From: Wolbachia endosymbiont of Meromenopon meropis
GTDB lineage: Bacteria; Pseudomonadota; Alphaproteobacteria; Rickettsiales; Anaplasmataceae
NCBI GenBank assembly: GCA_029784595.1
Contig: JAJETZ010000002.1
Coordinates: 203,491 to 267,490, forward strand
DNA length: 64,000 nt
Reading direction: 5' to 3'
Both the position numbers and the translations under genes were made by a program. The notes beneath the pieces are model-generated. The model searched no databases and was not told the origin of the DNA. It saw only the letters and a list, made by a program, of their open reading frames with translations. This document shows positions 10,592 through 19,530 of the stretch, in pieces (position 1 is the stretch's first letter; each line of letters opens with the position of its first letter).

Positions 10592-11290
10592 TTACATATA
10601 TCTACTTATCTCTGAATCTGTTTTTCTGTCTTCCTCAATTTGTTTTGTAAAAGATACTTTTTGTTTACCAATATATTGAGGTAATTTAATATATTCATGT
10701 ATAGCATTGGTAACTGTAAATAAGGAAGCGTTTAAAAAAACACTTAATAATAAAATTCCTCCTCCAACCGTTTTTCTTCCATGTATATGAGCTTGCTTTT
10801 TATTATCGTCAATAGTTTCTCCTGCTCTCCTTCTCGGGTCCATTCTATGAGCGATGATTACAAATAATACTTCCTTAATCGAAAATTTTATCTGTTTCTT
10901 TAATTCATGCATATTTTCATGCTGAATTATTTTATTTCTATTACTTAAATGTTTTAAATTTATTAACTCTTTCTGTTGTTGTGCAAATACTCCACTTAAT
11001 ACTTCCTCCATTATTTGTTTTTTTCTTTTTTTAATAACTCTTTTTTTAGATTCTGACCTATTACGAATATTCTTCATTGTTACAAATTCCACATTAATAT
11101 CTTCAAATGTTGCTTGACTATATAAAATCTCTATGAGCCTATCTATACTGCGCTTTAGTTGCATAATTCTTTCGTAAGAGTCTAAATTATCAATTTCTTC
11201 ATTAATCTTAGCTAAAAACTTCTCAAGAAAATTTAGGTACTCTTGAGAGTATTGTTTTATAACCTTCTTCCTTATGCTGATTTTCTTCAT
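10592..11290 (-). CDS. Orphan basic protein with C-terminal membrane segment
   Basis: I do not recognise the 232-residue product. It is strongly charged, mostly K, R and E, with predicted helical, coiled-coil-like stretches in the first 120 residues (KIIKQYSQ-type N terminus, then KKRVIKKRKKQIMEEV). A distinctive segment AHRMDPRRRAGETIDDNKK follows, and then one hydrophobic stretch (about residues 176-196, VGGGILLLSVFLNASLFTV) and a charged tail. I chose the ATG at 11290; an in-frame TTG three codons earlier is less likely. It is alone in the gene desert, with a terminator-like hairpin after it and a 15-bp direct repeat before it. Likely a lineage-specific membrane protein; function unknown. 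Confidence 0.7.
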   Translation of the reverse strand: MKKISIRKKVIKQYSQEYLNFLEKFLAKINEEIDNLDSYERIMQLKRSIDRLIEILYSQATFEDINVEFVTMKNIRNRSESKKRVIKKRKKQIMEEVLSGVFAQQQKELINLKHLSNRNKIIQHENMHELKKQIKFSIKEVLFVIIAHRMDPRRRAGETIDDNKKQAHIHGRKTVGGGILLLSVFLNASLFTVTNAIHEYIKLPQYIGKQKVSFTKQIEEDRKTDSEISRYM

Positions 11291-11320
11291 TTTGGCCAAT
11301 TTTTATTTTTCAAATATAAA

Positions 11321-11356
11321 TCTCTTTAATTTATGTATAAGTCTCTTTAATTTATG
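11321..11356. repeat. Direct repeat upstream of the orphan gene
   Basis: TCTCTTTAATTTATG occurs at 11321-11335 and again at 11342-11356, a period of 21 nt. It lies 30-66 nt before the start of the minus-strand gene at 11290, in its likely promoter. Confidence 0.7.
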
Positions 11357-11708
11357 ACTATTTTTACTTTTTTTAAAAAAGTAATATCATAGTTAGATTA
11401 TATTCTTCTTGTCTACTAATATTTTGTACGAAAAAAATTAAATTAACATTAATAAAAAGATTATTTATGACTCTAACATTAGTTAGATAAAAGTAAGGCT
11501 ATCAAAAAGCATAAAAATAATAAGTACCTTATTTTCTGGTTGTATATATATCAAATATCCAAACTCTATCTTTTTCCATTGCATATCAAAATTCAATCTT
11601 GATCATCACTGCAAAATTTAAAAAAAAGATTTATGTAGAATACAGAATCTAATATTTATTAATAACCTTACTTTAATTTTATTATTTTACTACAATCAGC
11701 GCCTTTTC

Positions 11709-11771
11709 TTCTACTAAAAGTAGAAATACCTACTGTACATTTTTATGTACTACTCTCTATAGCAGAGAGTA
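11709..11771. repeat. Three tandem perfect hairpins
   Basis: Stems in order: TTCTACT/AGTAGAA with loop AAA (11709-11725); GTACAT/ATGTAC with loop TTTT (11735-11750); TACTCTCT/AGAGAGTA with loop ATAGC (11751-11771). None is followed by a T-run typical of a terminator. Function unknown. Confidence 0.6.
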
Positions 11772-13580
11772 TATAGTAAATAGCCATGCACAACTATATT
11801 CTATTATAGTTTCGCTCATATTTTTATGTGGCTAATTATTGCCATAATTTTAACTTTCAGTCAGAACCTACTCATTCGCAATCACATCATAAATATATTA
11901 TAATTAATTGTTAAACATAAGATGTTATCGTACCTATCCTAACATAAGAACACACTTTCAAATAATTAATTAAGACGTTCAAATATAACAAAATAAATCA
12001 ATATCTTAATTATAAGCAAACAAATGTTTTATATAACAAATATATGTTGTGTATATAAACAAACATTTTTTAACAAAATTTTGCCTAAATAAAGATTAGT
12101 TAATTTATGTGTCAAATTTTAGATAATAAATAATAATTTGCTTATTTTCATGAATAAATATTGATAAATACTTCTTTAAACTAAAGCTTATGTTTTTAAC
12201 ATAATACATACAATATCTATTGTACGAATTTATCATGTCTGTAACTAGTAACTGCTTTTTACAATAACTACTATCGTTACTCTTTTTAAAAAGAGGCTAA
12301 AATTATAGACATGAAAAAGAAGAGTCAAAAGAAAAACTCATTCTAAATATGATTAGTATTTTACAAAAAAAAAAGAAAAATATGATCAATCTTCCACATT
12401 AAAAATAAAATCTTATAAAGCAATTTGATTTTCAATTTTGAGAATGACAAAATATGTTTTGCATAAACATCTCGTTCATCTACTTAAAAATATTTACTCA
12501 TATAGCTTTTTATATACAATTTCATCAATTTTTATTGAATTTTAGATTATCAAATTTAATTCAATATATTTTTTTTTTATTTTGAATAATATTCACATAT
12601 TTTATTCATTAAAATTTTTAGATGCAATTAAAGTACATGCATTATTATTTTTCACAAATAAATCCATGGCAAATAGATATCAACATAAAAATACATAACC
12701 CTTCTTACTTCGTACAAAGTACTGTATTTTATTTTTCTGATAAAAAAAGAGCATCTTTTCCATATTAAAACCACTCAATGAATCGTTTATTATAGAAAAC
12801 AAAATTTAAGATTAATTTTGTTATATTAACAGTATACTTATATATAGTAAGAAGGACTTGCTTTTTATAAAGCAAATATTAAGAAATATAATTTATCTCA
12901 ATAAAGATATCTTTAATGAATTAATTCAAATCAGCTCTTGATTTTATATATGATTAAAATTTACTACTTTATAATGGTTGAATCTATGTTCTAAATAATT
13001 AGGATAGGTTAAATTTAACTTAACTAAATTTTTCAGGATTTTATAATATTACATTAAACTTATGTATAAAGTAACTTTAAATTCTCGTAAAACATATTTT
13101 TTTCACTTACATGACAAAGTTTTTATAATATAAAACTCTCTAAAATCTTGAGAAAAAGCATATTTAAGCTATCTTTTCCTTAATTTTTCATTTATAATTT
13201 GACTCATCGTAATCCATTTAATTAGATCGAATTTTATCGAAGATATTTAAAAATGAATCTCATTAAAAATAGTATTTATTCACTTAAACAAAAACTGTCA
13301 GGATCTTTTGTATCGCTATCTATATTTGATATTTTCAAATTTATGAAAGAAAAATATCTTGTAAGTTACTTATTCACATTCAATTTTTCGTTAAATATTT
13401 CTTCAACTTTTTATTTCTCATAATTTTTCTACAAAATCTTTATATTCATTGAATTTTAACTATAAATACTATTTTTATAGTAATCACAAAACTACCGTAA
13501 TAAGAAAATTACGCCATAATATTTTTTTCCATATGCATTTAAAATAGGGAATTCTTTTTTTTTCATCGGGAAAAAAATAA

Positions 13581-13819
13581 AACCCCCATATACAACATTT
13601 TATTATATATTTTATCGTTCAAATAGGGGTTGATACCTGTTGTCAGCACAAAAAAAAATGATTGTGCTAAAATAGTAAAACTTAAATATTTCTCGAAAGA
13701 AAACGGAAATAAACCGATGTTAATTTTAGTAAAAGACAATTTGCGCGTTACTTTTACTTATTAAATTAAAAAGAAAATTTACATCTTACACGTTCTTGCT
13801 ATAGGTTAGTTATATAGCA
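13581..13819. other. Structured intergenic stretch, candidate RNA locus
   Basis: Four stems lie within 240 nt: AACCCC (13581-13586) with GGGGTT (13626-13631); AGCACAA (13645-13651) with TTGTGCT (13662-13668); AGTAAAAG (13728-13735) with CTTTTACT (13751-13758); and TGCTATA (13797-13803) with TATAGCA (13813-13819). The last hairpin is flanked by two copies of TTACACGTT (13786 and 13821). Local G and C runs exceed the surroundings. I could not match it to tmRNA, RNase P RNA, 4.5S RNA or 6S RNA. Confidence 0.35.
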
Positions 13820-13930
13820 GTTACACGTTGATTGTAATGTAGGTTTATTTTTTTTACCAATTTTAGCTTTATTAAAATAGAAAGACAGCTTTGCAAAAAT
13901 AATTCTGTTTTGTACATAAAACTATATAGA

Positions 13931-14056
13931 ATGGATATACATTGCATTAAATATACAAAAAAGACTGAAATTATATTCTTTAAAATAATTAAAGATAGTT
14001 CTAAAAATTTTATAGATCAGTTATATAAAGAACAGTGTAACTATATTTTAAAATAA
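13931..14056 (+). CDS. Possible 41-residue small protein
   Basis: An ATG-started frame (MDIHCIKYTKK, ending in YILK) contains mixed charged and hydrophobic residues rather than a simple run, and ends 15 nt before a perfect 6-bp hairpin with a short T-run. No Shine-Dalgarno sequence is visible and I know no homologue. It may be chance. Confidence 0.22.
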   Translation: MDIHCIKYTKKTEIIFFKIIKDSSKNFIDQLYKEQCNYILK

Positions 14057-14071
14057 ATTATTGTTATGTTG

Positions 14072-14093
14072 AGCCAAATGATGTTGGCTTTTA
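14072..14093 (+). terminator. Hairpin with short T-run, plus strand
   Basis: AGCCAA pairs with TTGGCT around ATGATG and is followed by TTTATG, so four T in a row including the last stem base. No known plus-strand gene lies upstream, so if real it would end an unannotated transcript from the 13.6-14.06 kb stretch. Confidence 0.35.
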
Positions 14094-14849
14094 TGTAATG
14101 ATTCAATCATATACTTTCAAAGTAGGGTAATATATGTTGTTATAGACAATTCAGATAATTTTTTTTACTTTTTTTTACATATAAAAATTCAGTAATAGTA
14201 AAGAATTTAAAAATTCTGAATTTTGTTGAATAGTTATGAGAATTAAAATAAAATTGTTAAATTTTTTCTTAAAATTGATGATGTAATTATAGATACTATA
14301 ACTATTACAGTATATTTACAACTCTGTAATTTTTTGAAAGATTATTTATACATTCAATTGTTATTTTTCAATGAATGGTTAAGTTTTGTAGAACGATACA
14401 CGCTGCATATTTTATTGGTTCTTTTATTTTTTTTCCAACTGAAATTTTTATCGCTTTTCTTTATTTTTTTTGTTTTTTTTAACAAAAACTCTACTCAATA
14501 AATACTAGAAAATTTTATTTATATCAGAATTATTAGAGTTGCAATTCTTCTTTAAAGATTAAAACTAGCATAAAGGTTTATTAAATTATATAAATAAATT
14601 TAAAAAATAAGCAAAAAAAAAGAAAATGATTAAACAAATAAAACAAGACGATAATAACAAAACAGAAAAAATAAAAGAAATTTTTAGTAAATAACTACTC
14701 ACTATTTATAATTACAAAAATATATAAAGAATTTTTTTGATATTTTTAATAAACGATTTTATACAAACTTGCTTAACCTTTTTGTATATAGATGAAAATA
14801 AAACTTCATTTTAAAAATGAGTGGTAAATGCAATATATAAAATTATACT

Positions 14850-14873
14850 CTGAGATATAGACCTCAATCTCAG
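14850..14873 (-). terminator. Possible distal hairpin after gltA
   Basis: CTGAGAT at 14850-14856 pairs with ATCTCAG at 14867-14873. It lies about 150 nt after the gltA stop, and only a weak T-rich tail (ATAATTTTATA) follows on the minus strand. Confidence 0.25.
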
Positions 14874-15022
14874 TACTTTAATTATTAAAACTTCAGAATT
14901 AAAGTTAAATAATAGTCTAATTATTGCAATCAGGAAAATCAAGAAACGTATTTTATTTGATAAAATATGAACAACTACAGCTACCTCATTGCAAATGAAA
15001 ATTCAAAAAGCATCATGAAAGT

Positions 15023-16276
15023 TTATTTGCCAATATAGAGTTGTCTCGGTCTATTAATTTTAGTTTCTTTATCATTTGCCATCTCATACCACTGAGCAAC
15101 CCAACCAGCAGTCCTTGCAAGTGCAAAAATGGGTGTGAACATATTAGAAGGAATATCAATGGCATTCATTATTATACCCGAATAAAAATCAACATTTGGG
15201 TACAATTTGCGCTCAATAAAATATTGGTCTTTCAAAGCTATCTTCTCAAGTCTTTTTGCAATCTTAAGGAGTTCGCTATTTTGTTCCAATTTAACCAAAA
15301 TCTCATCACAAGTTTTCTTCAATATACGTGCCCGCGGATCGTAATTTTTATAAATACGATGACCAAATCCCATTAATTTAAACGTATCTTTATCATCTTT
15401 AGCTTTTTTAATAAACTTATCTATGTCTTCACCTTGCTCTATCTCTTTTAACATATTTATAACCGCTTCGTTAGCACCACCATGTCCTGGTCCCCAAAGT
15501 GTAGCGATTCCAGCTGATATACTTGCAAACAAATTAGAACTTGCTGATCCTACCAATCTGACTGCAGCCGTAGAGGCATTCTGTTCATGATCGGCATGAA
15601 GAGTAAATATTTTATCCAGGGCTTTTGCAAAAATAATACTTTTCGAACTATTAGAAGTATTACCAAACATCATCTTTAAAAAATTTTCACTATAGCTTAA
15701 TTTATCGTTAACGTTGATAAATTGCTGGTTGTTGATATGTCTATATATCATTGCAACAATCGTAGGAATCTGAGCTATCGCAGAAATTCCAAAGTCTAAA
15801 TCCTTAGTGTTCAAATTATTACCATATCTCTCATAATAAAATGCTGATAAGCTTGCAAAAGATGCAATTAAAATTGACATAGGATGAGCAGTTTTCGGAA
15901 ATGCTTTAATTACATTTACAACTTGTTCTGGTACTTCAGATAAGCTCTCTATTTTAAATAGAAACTCTTTGCATTGTTCTAGACTGGGTAACTGGCCATA
16001 AAGGAGTAGATAAATCACAGAAGTAAAACTATTATTTTCTGCTAAATTGATTATATCATGCCCTCTATACTTCAGAACTCCTTCATCTCCATCAATGAAC
16101 GTAATTGCAGAAGAACACGAAGCCGTAGAAACAAAACCCGGATCATAAATGAATAAGCCGGTTGTTTTATATAAATCCTTAACACTTAACGCATCAGGAC
16201 CAGCTGTTCCCTTTAATATGGGTAGTTCGATCCTCAATCCGCTGCTTAATTTTAATAATGCCTTTTTACCCATCAT
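15023..16276 (-). CDS. gltA: Citrate synthase
   Basis: GltA condenses oxaloacetate and acetyl-CoA to citrate, the entry step of the TCA cycle, which is the main carbon route in Ehrlichia. The 417-residue protein is the hexameric, Gram-negative type. Features are ADHEQNAST (228-236), WGPGHGGANE (261-270, with catalytic H265), GFGHRIYKNYDPRA (303-316, with H306) and NVDFYSG (361-367, with catalytic D363). These lie one residue after the E. coli positions H264, H305 and D362. The second Met may be the true start. It is transcribed after rpsT, separated by about 67 nt. Confidence 0.97.
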   Translation of the reverse strand: MMGKKALLKLSSGLRIELPILKGTAGPDALSVKDLYKTTGLFIYDPGFVSTASCSSAITFIDGDEGVLKYRGHDIINLAENNSFTSVIYLLLYGQLPSLEQCKEFLFKIESLSEVPEQVVNVIKAFPKTAHPMSILIASFASLSAFYYERYGNNLNTKDLDFGISAIAQIPTIVAMIYRHINNQQFINVNDKLSYSENFLKMMFGNTSNSSKSIIFAKALDKIFTLHADHEQNASTAAVRLVGSASSNLFASISAGIATLWGPGHGGANEAVINMLKEIEQGEDIDKFIKKAKDDKDTFKLMGFGHRIYKNYDPRARILKKTCDEILVKLEQNSELLKIAKRLEKIALKDQYFIERKLYPNVDFYSGIIMNAIDIPSNMFTPIFALARTAGWVAQWYEMANDKETKINRPRQLYIGK

Positions 16277-16333
16277 TCATGGTTATCTAAACTCTAAACA
16301 TAAAGTATATTACTCCAGTCAATTTTTAGATTA

Positions 16334-16350
16334 TGCTTAATATTTAAGCA
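16334..16350 (-). promoter_or_regulatory. Hairpin at the rpsT stop codon
   Basis: TGCTTAA, spacer TAT, TTAAGCA form a perfect 7-bp stem that overlaps the rpsT stop. On the minus strand no T-run follows, so it looks less like a terminator than a 3'-end stabiliser or an attenuating pause between rpsT and gltA. Confidence 0.35.
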
Positions 16351-16613
16351 ATTACTAACTCTTTGACCTTTGCATTTAAGCGACTTATTTTACGTGCAGC
16401 AGTATTTTTATGAATAACACCTTTATTTACACACTTATGTAAATAAGACTCAGCATTTCGAAATGCAGTGACAGCATTTTTTTTATCACCAGATTTAATT
16501 ATGTCAACTAATTTCTTAATAGCAGTACGTGTCTTACTCTTACGCATCTTATTTATTAGAGCGCGTCTTGCTATTACCTTTATCATCTTTTTAGCACTTT
16601 TATGATTTGCCAT
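16344..16613 (-). CDS. rpsT: 30S ribosomal protein S20
   Basis: S20 is a primary binding protein of 16S rRNA in the 30S subunit. The 89-residue product has the family N terminus MANHKSAKKMIKV, very basic helices (ARRALINKMRKSKTRTAIKKL) and the conserved GVIHKNTAARKISRLN near the C terminus. Its length is standard. It lies between plsC (75 nt upstream) and gltA on the same strand. Confidence 0.97.
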   Translation of the reverse strand: MANHKSAKKMIKVIARRALINKMRKSKTRTAIKKLVDIIKSGDKKNAVTAFRNAESYLHKCVNKGVIHKNTAARKISRLNAKVKELVIA

Positions 16614-16688
16614 ACATTAATATACCCAAGCACTGTATTACTACCCCAATTATATTTTTTTTTCACTAATTTACAATATTAGTTTTTC

Positions 16689-17429
16689 TCAAATTAATTC
16701 ACTACTCTTTTCTTCAATAGCTTTTTCTAAATTTCTTAAAAATTCATTTTTGCTTAATCCAGGATATATCGGAGGTAATATTTCTATTATTGCCTTTCCT
16801 GGATTTTTTCTTATGGAAAGTATACCTCTTGGCCAAAACAGACCTGTATTCAAAGCTATTGGTAGTACAGGAACAGATAACATGCTATATAAAGCTGCAA
16901 CACCTGTTCGATATTTTACTGTTTGTGTCGCGATCGTTCTAGTACCTTCGGGAAATATTATTATGCTTTTATTTTCTTTTATACGCATCTTAGCTAACTG
17001 AACTATATATCGTATAGATCTAATACCATCCAAGCGATTAATAAAAATCATTTTAAGTGCAATGAGATGTAACCCAATAAATGGAATCCATTTCAACTCA
17101 CGTTTTAAAACGAAAACTGCATTTCTAAATAAAAGTATAAAAACGAATGTTTCAAGTGGAGATTGATGTTTAGAAGCAACTATAAATGGCTGCTTTGGAA
17201 TATTTTCTACCCCATTAATTGCGTATTGAACTCCACATAATAAACGAAGCACGAACAATACAACTTTTACAGAATAAGTAAGAAAAATAGTTATTACATT
17301 TGCGGGAAGCAAGAGCACAGGAAGGGTAATTAAAGTATAAAGCGCTTCCCATACTATAAGAAAAAAATTAAATAACAGACCTAAAATCATGTAATCAGAC
17401 AAAACAATATCTGAGTCTAACTTTATCAC
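16689..17429 (-). CDS. plsC: 1-acyl-sn-glycerol-3-phosphate acyltransferase
   Basis: PlsC acylates lysophosphatidic acid to phosphatidic acid at the inner membrane, the second acylation of phospholipid synthesis. The 246-residue protein has N-terminal membrane segments (about 12-65), then the catalytic motif SKHQSPLE (H88 to E93, an HX4E form of the usual HX4D), FINRLDG (129-135), and FPEGTR (159-164). The Asp-to-Glu change in block I is also common in alphaproteobacterial members, so activity is expected. It lies upstream of rpsT on the same strand. Confidence 0.92.
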   Translation of the reverse strand: MIKLDSDIVLSDYMILGLLFNFFLIVWEALYTLITLPVLLLPANVITIFLTYSVKVVLFVLRLLCGVQYAINGVENIPKQPFIVASKHQSPLETFVFILLFRNAVFVLKRELKWIPFIGLHLIALKMIFINRLDGIRSIRYIVQLAKMRIKENKSIIIFPEGTRTIATQTVKYRTGVAALYSMLSVPVLPIALNTGLFWPRGILSIRKNPGKAIIEILPPIYPGLSKNEFLRNLEKAIEEKSSELI

Positions 17430-18363
17430 AAATTAAAAGCAATAGTCTAATCCATAGATAGTTATTTTTTATATCTAAACAAAAAAATGTAAATCATCAG
17501 TCAATTTCTTCTTTAATTCCCATTAAAAATAATGGGTAAGTATTATGTGCTGTAAAAAATACATAATTAAAAAATATATATAATGAAAGTGTTTTGCTTT
17601 ACTGATCTAACAAATGAATACAACAAAGAGTATCTAATCATCGCACGGGGTGGGTTATTATCTTTAAATCGAGATCATGTCTCTTCGCTAACTTTTTAAG
17701 TAATCGCAAGTTATTTGCGTATAATCAATATATTGGCCCTATTACCTAATAGCAACTATATATTCTTTTCTTCATTAAGAATGAGATCACTTCATATATT
17801 GAAATATAACTTTTACTTTGTTATCCATAGGTGTTAAACGAATAAATTCACATAATTCTATACTAATTAACTTAAGATTGTACGCGTTTTCAGAAAATAG
17901 AATTTGTCTAAAATTGCAGATAACTTTCTATCATTTATTTTTTATCCGATTCTCGTGCTGATTTTCTGACTGTACTTTTTACTTTAAAAAGGATTTTTTT
18001 TAACGCTTAAAATTTTGACAACAAACTAGAAATTCCGAATTCTCTAATTCATCATCCACAACAGGAACTACATTGAAATTTATATTTCATACATCAAATA
18101 ATTACTTATGAATTTTATTTCATACGAACATATTTCTAGATTAAATATCACTTTTATATTTTCTTTCTGATATTGAAAAATTTCACGTAATATTTTTATA
18201 TTGGTTTGATTACATTAATCAGATCAATTTATTTTTAACAAAAGCAAACTAATGCAGATTTTAAAATGATAACTTTCTAGAGTATTTTGTACAGCAAAAT
18301 TTTTGAACACTAAACATTCATATAATACATATTATGTAAAGATGCTCTCTTTTCGTCTACTCT
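17430..18363. other. Intergenic region upstream of plsC
   Basis: About 0.9 kb of AT-rich DNA. The left 150 nt should hold the plsC-rpsT-gltA promoter. I see no gene, RNA or long repeat. Confidence 0.5.
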
Positions 18364-18537
18364 TTAACTTTCCTTTTCATTATCAGCTGCTATATTTATT
18401 TCTTTGACCACAACTTGATCAGAAATATCACTCGTATTTTTTAGTAAAAAAAATAAAACAAATAAAATAATTACCAATAAAATATTATTAACAAATTTTC
18501 GTTTTATTTTTTTTTTAAGATTTAATCTTGCTTTCAT
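18364..18537 (-). CDS. Possible 57-residue single-pass membrane protein
   Basis: An ATG-started frame encodes a short basic N terminus (MKARLNLKKKIKRKF), a clean hydrophobic segment (NNILLVIILFVLFFLL, about residues 17-32), and an acidic tail ending NEKES. The basic-hydrophobic-acidic order fits an N-in, C-out membrane peptide and is better organised than chance frames nearby. I recognise no family. No clear ribosome binding site is visible upstream, and AT-rich DNA readily yields hydrophobic frames, so the call is tentative. Confidence 0.45.
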   Translation of the reverse strand: MKARLNLKKKIKRKFVNNILLVIILFVLFFLLKNTSDISDQVVVKEINIAADNEKES

Positions 18538-19530
18538 ATTTAAATTATAGCATCACATCTCCAAAAAAGCAGTCTGTAAAATGAATTTTTATTACATTAA
18601 CTATCTATTAATCTTAATATCTGTGTATAGATTACAAAATAATATTCATATATCATATAAGATAACTAAGCAATGAATAACTCTTAAAATCTTAATGATT
18701 CTTATTATATATCAAGTAAGTTCTCTTAAAATATATTCTCTATTCATTGAAAGAGCAAATTACGTTATTTTCCTTAAAATACTAATTTTAAAGAAAAGTG
18801 TAACACTTGATTTAATAAATTCATCATCTATATCTTAATAATATATAATGTCATCGATGCTGTAAAAAGCATATTTAGTTTTTTCAAAGTGTGATCGATT
18901 ATTTTCAAATTAATTTTTGATTGCTTATCTAAGTTTATCTGAAAATCGTCTTATCAACATTATTCTTAATAATTCTCTGCTTGCTGACAAAATTTTCAGG
19001 CTTGCTATTGATAGCAAGTAAAAAATCACATTTTCAACTTAAAATTAAGCTTACTTGATAAGGATTAAAAAAATAAATAATCTTTGCTATTTTTCTTGCA
19101 TTTCTTGCATTTAATTATAACAACGCAATATCATTATTTTTGATCTTGAATATTTTTATACATCTCCTGAAATATAAAGCGTTTTTGTACTTAGTCTTAT
19201 TTACAAAATCACTTTTATATTGATATAATCGTATTGTTCATTGATTACAAAATGTGTGCAAGATAAGCTTTTTAAATAATTCATAGTTATTATACACGAA
19301 GTACATTGTCATTATCAATGATGAATCATTGATAATGAATCATACATATATTCATTCTCTTTGCAAGACGATGAAGCTTTGTATATATAACTAGTTTAGT
19401 TAGCAGATATTAAATAAATTTATCTGCACTTCAAATACGTACAAATTACAAGAATGTAATCTTCATACACAAATCATTCTTCTTTGAGAAAATATCAAAT
19501 ACTTTCTTCTATCTATTACTACGTAAAGAT
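18538..19530. other. Intergenic region downstream of the PerM-like gene
   Basis: About 1 kb with no supported gene. It contains a perfect hairpin at 19001-19018 (CTTGCTA, loop TTGA, TAGCAAG) and a perfect 14-bp inverted repeat at 19309-19338. Confidence 0.55.
19309..19338. repeat. Perfect 14-bp inverted repeat
   Basis: TCATTATCAATGAT at 19309-19322 and ATCATTGATAATGA at 19325-19338 are exact reverse complements separated by GA. No T-run flanks it. It lies about 190 nt after the end of the minus-strand permease gene. Confidence 0.75.

Larger units (their letters stand above)
11291..15022. other. Gene desert, right part, with structured stretches
   Basis: About 3.7 kb between the orphan gene and gltA. 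No protein gene is well supported. It holds a 15-bp direct repeat (11321 and 11342), three consecutive hairpins (11709-11771), a stretch with four perfect stems (13581-13819), a possible 41-residue frame followed by a hairpin (13931-14093) and an inverted repeat near 14850. The rest is plain AT-rich sequence. Confidence 0.55.

Noticed and set aside
13581..13631. Considered a permuted tmRNA (GGGGTTG after an upstream CCCCC)
   Set aside because: The acceptor halves do not pair over seven bases, no T-loop or tag sequence of the alphaproteobacterial type was found.
16664..16690. ACTAAT/ATTAGT stem followed by TTTTTC on the plus strand, just after plsC
   Set aside because: All-AT stem with no plus-strand transcript to end; in the minus direction it lacks a T-run for plsC.
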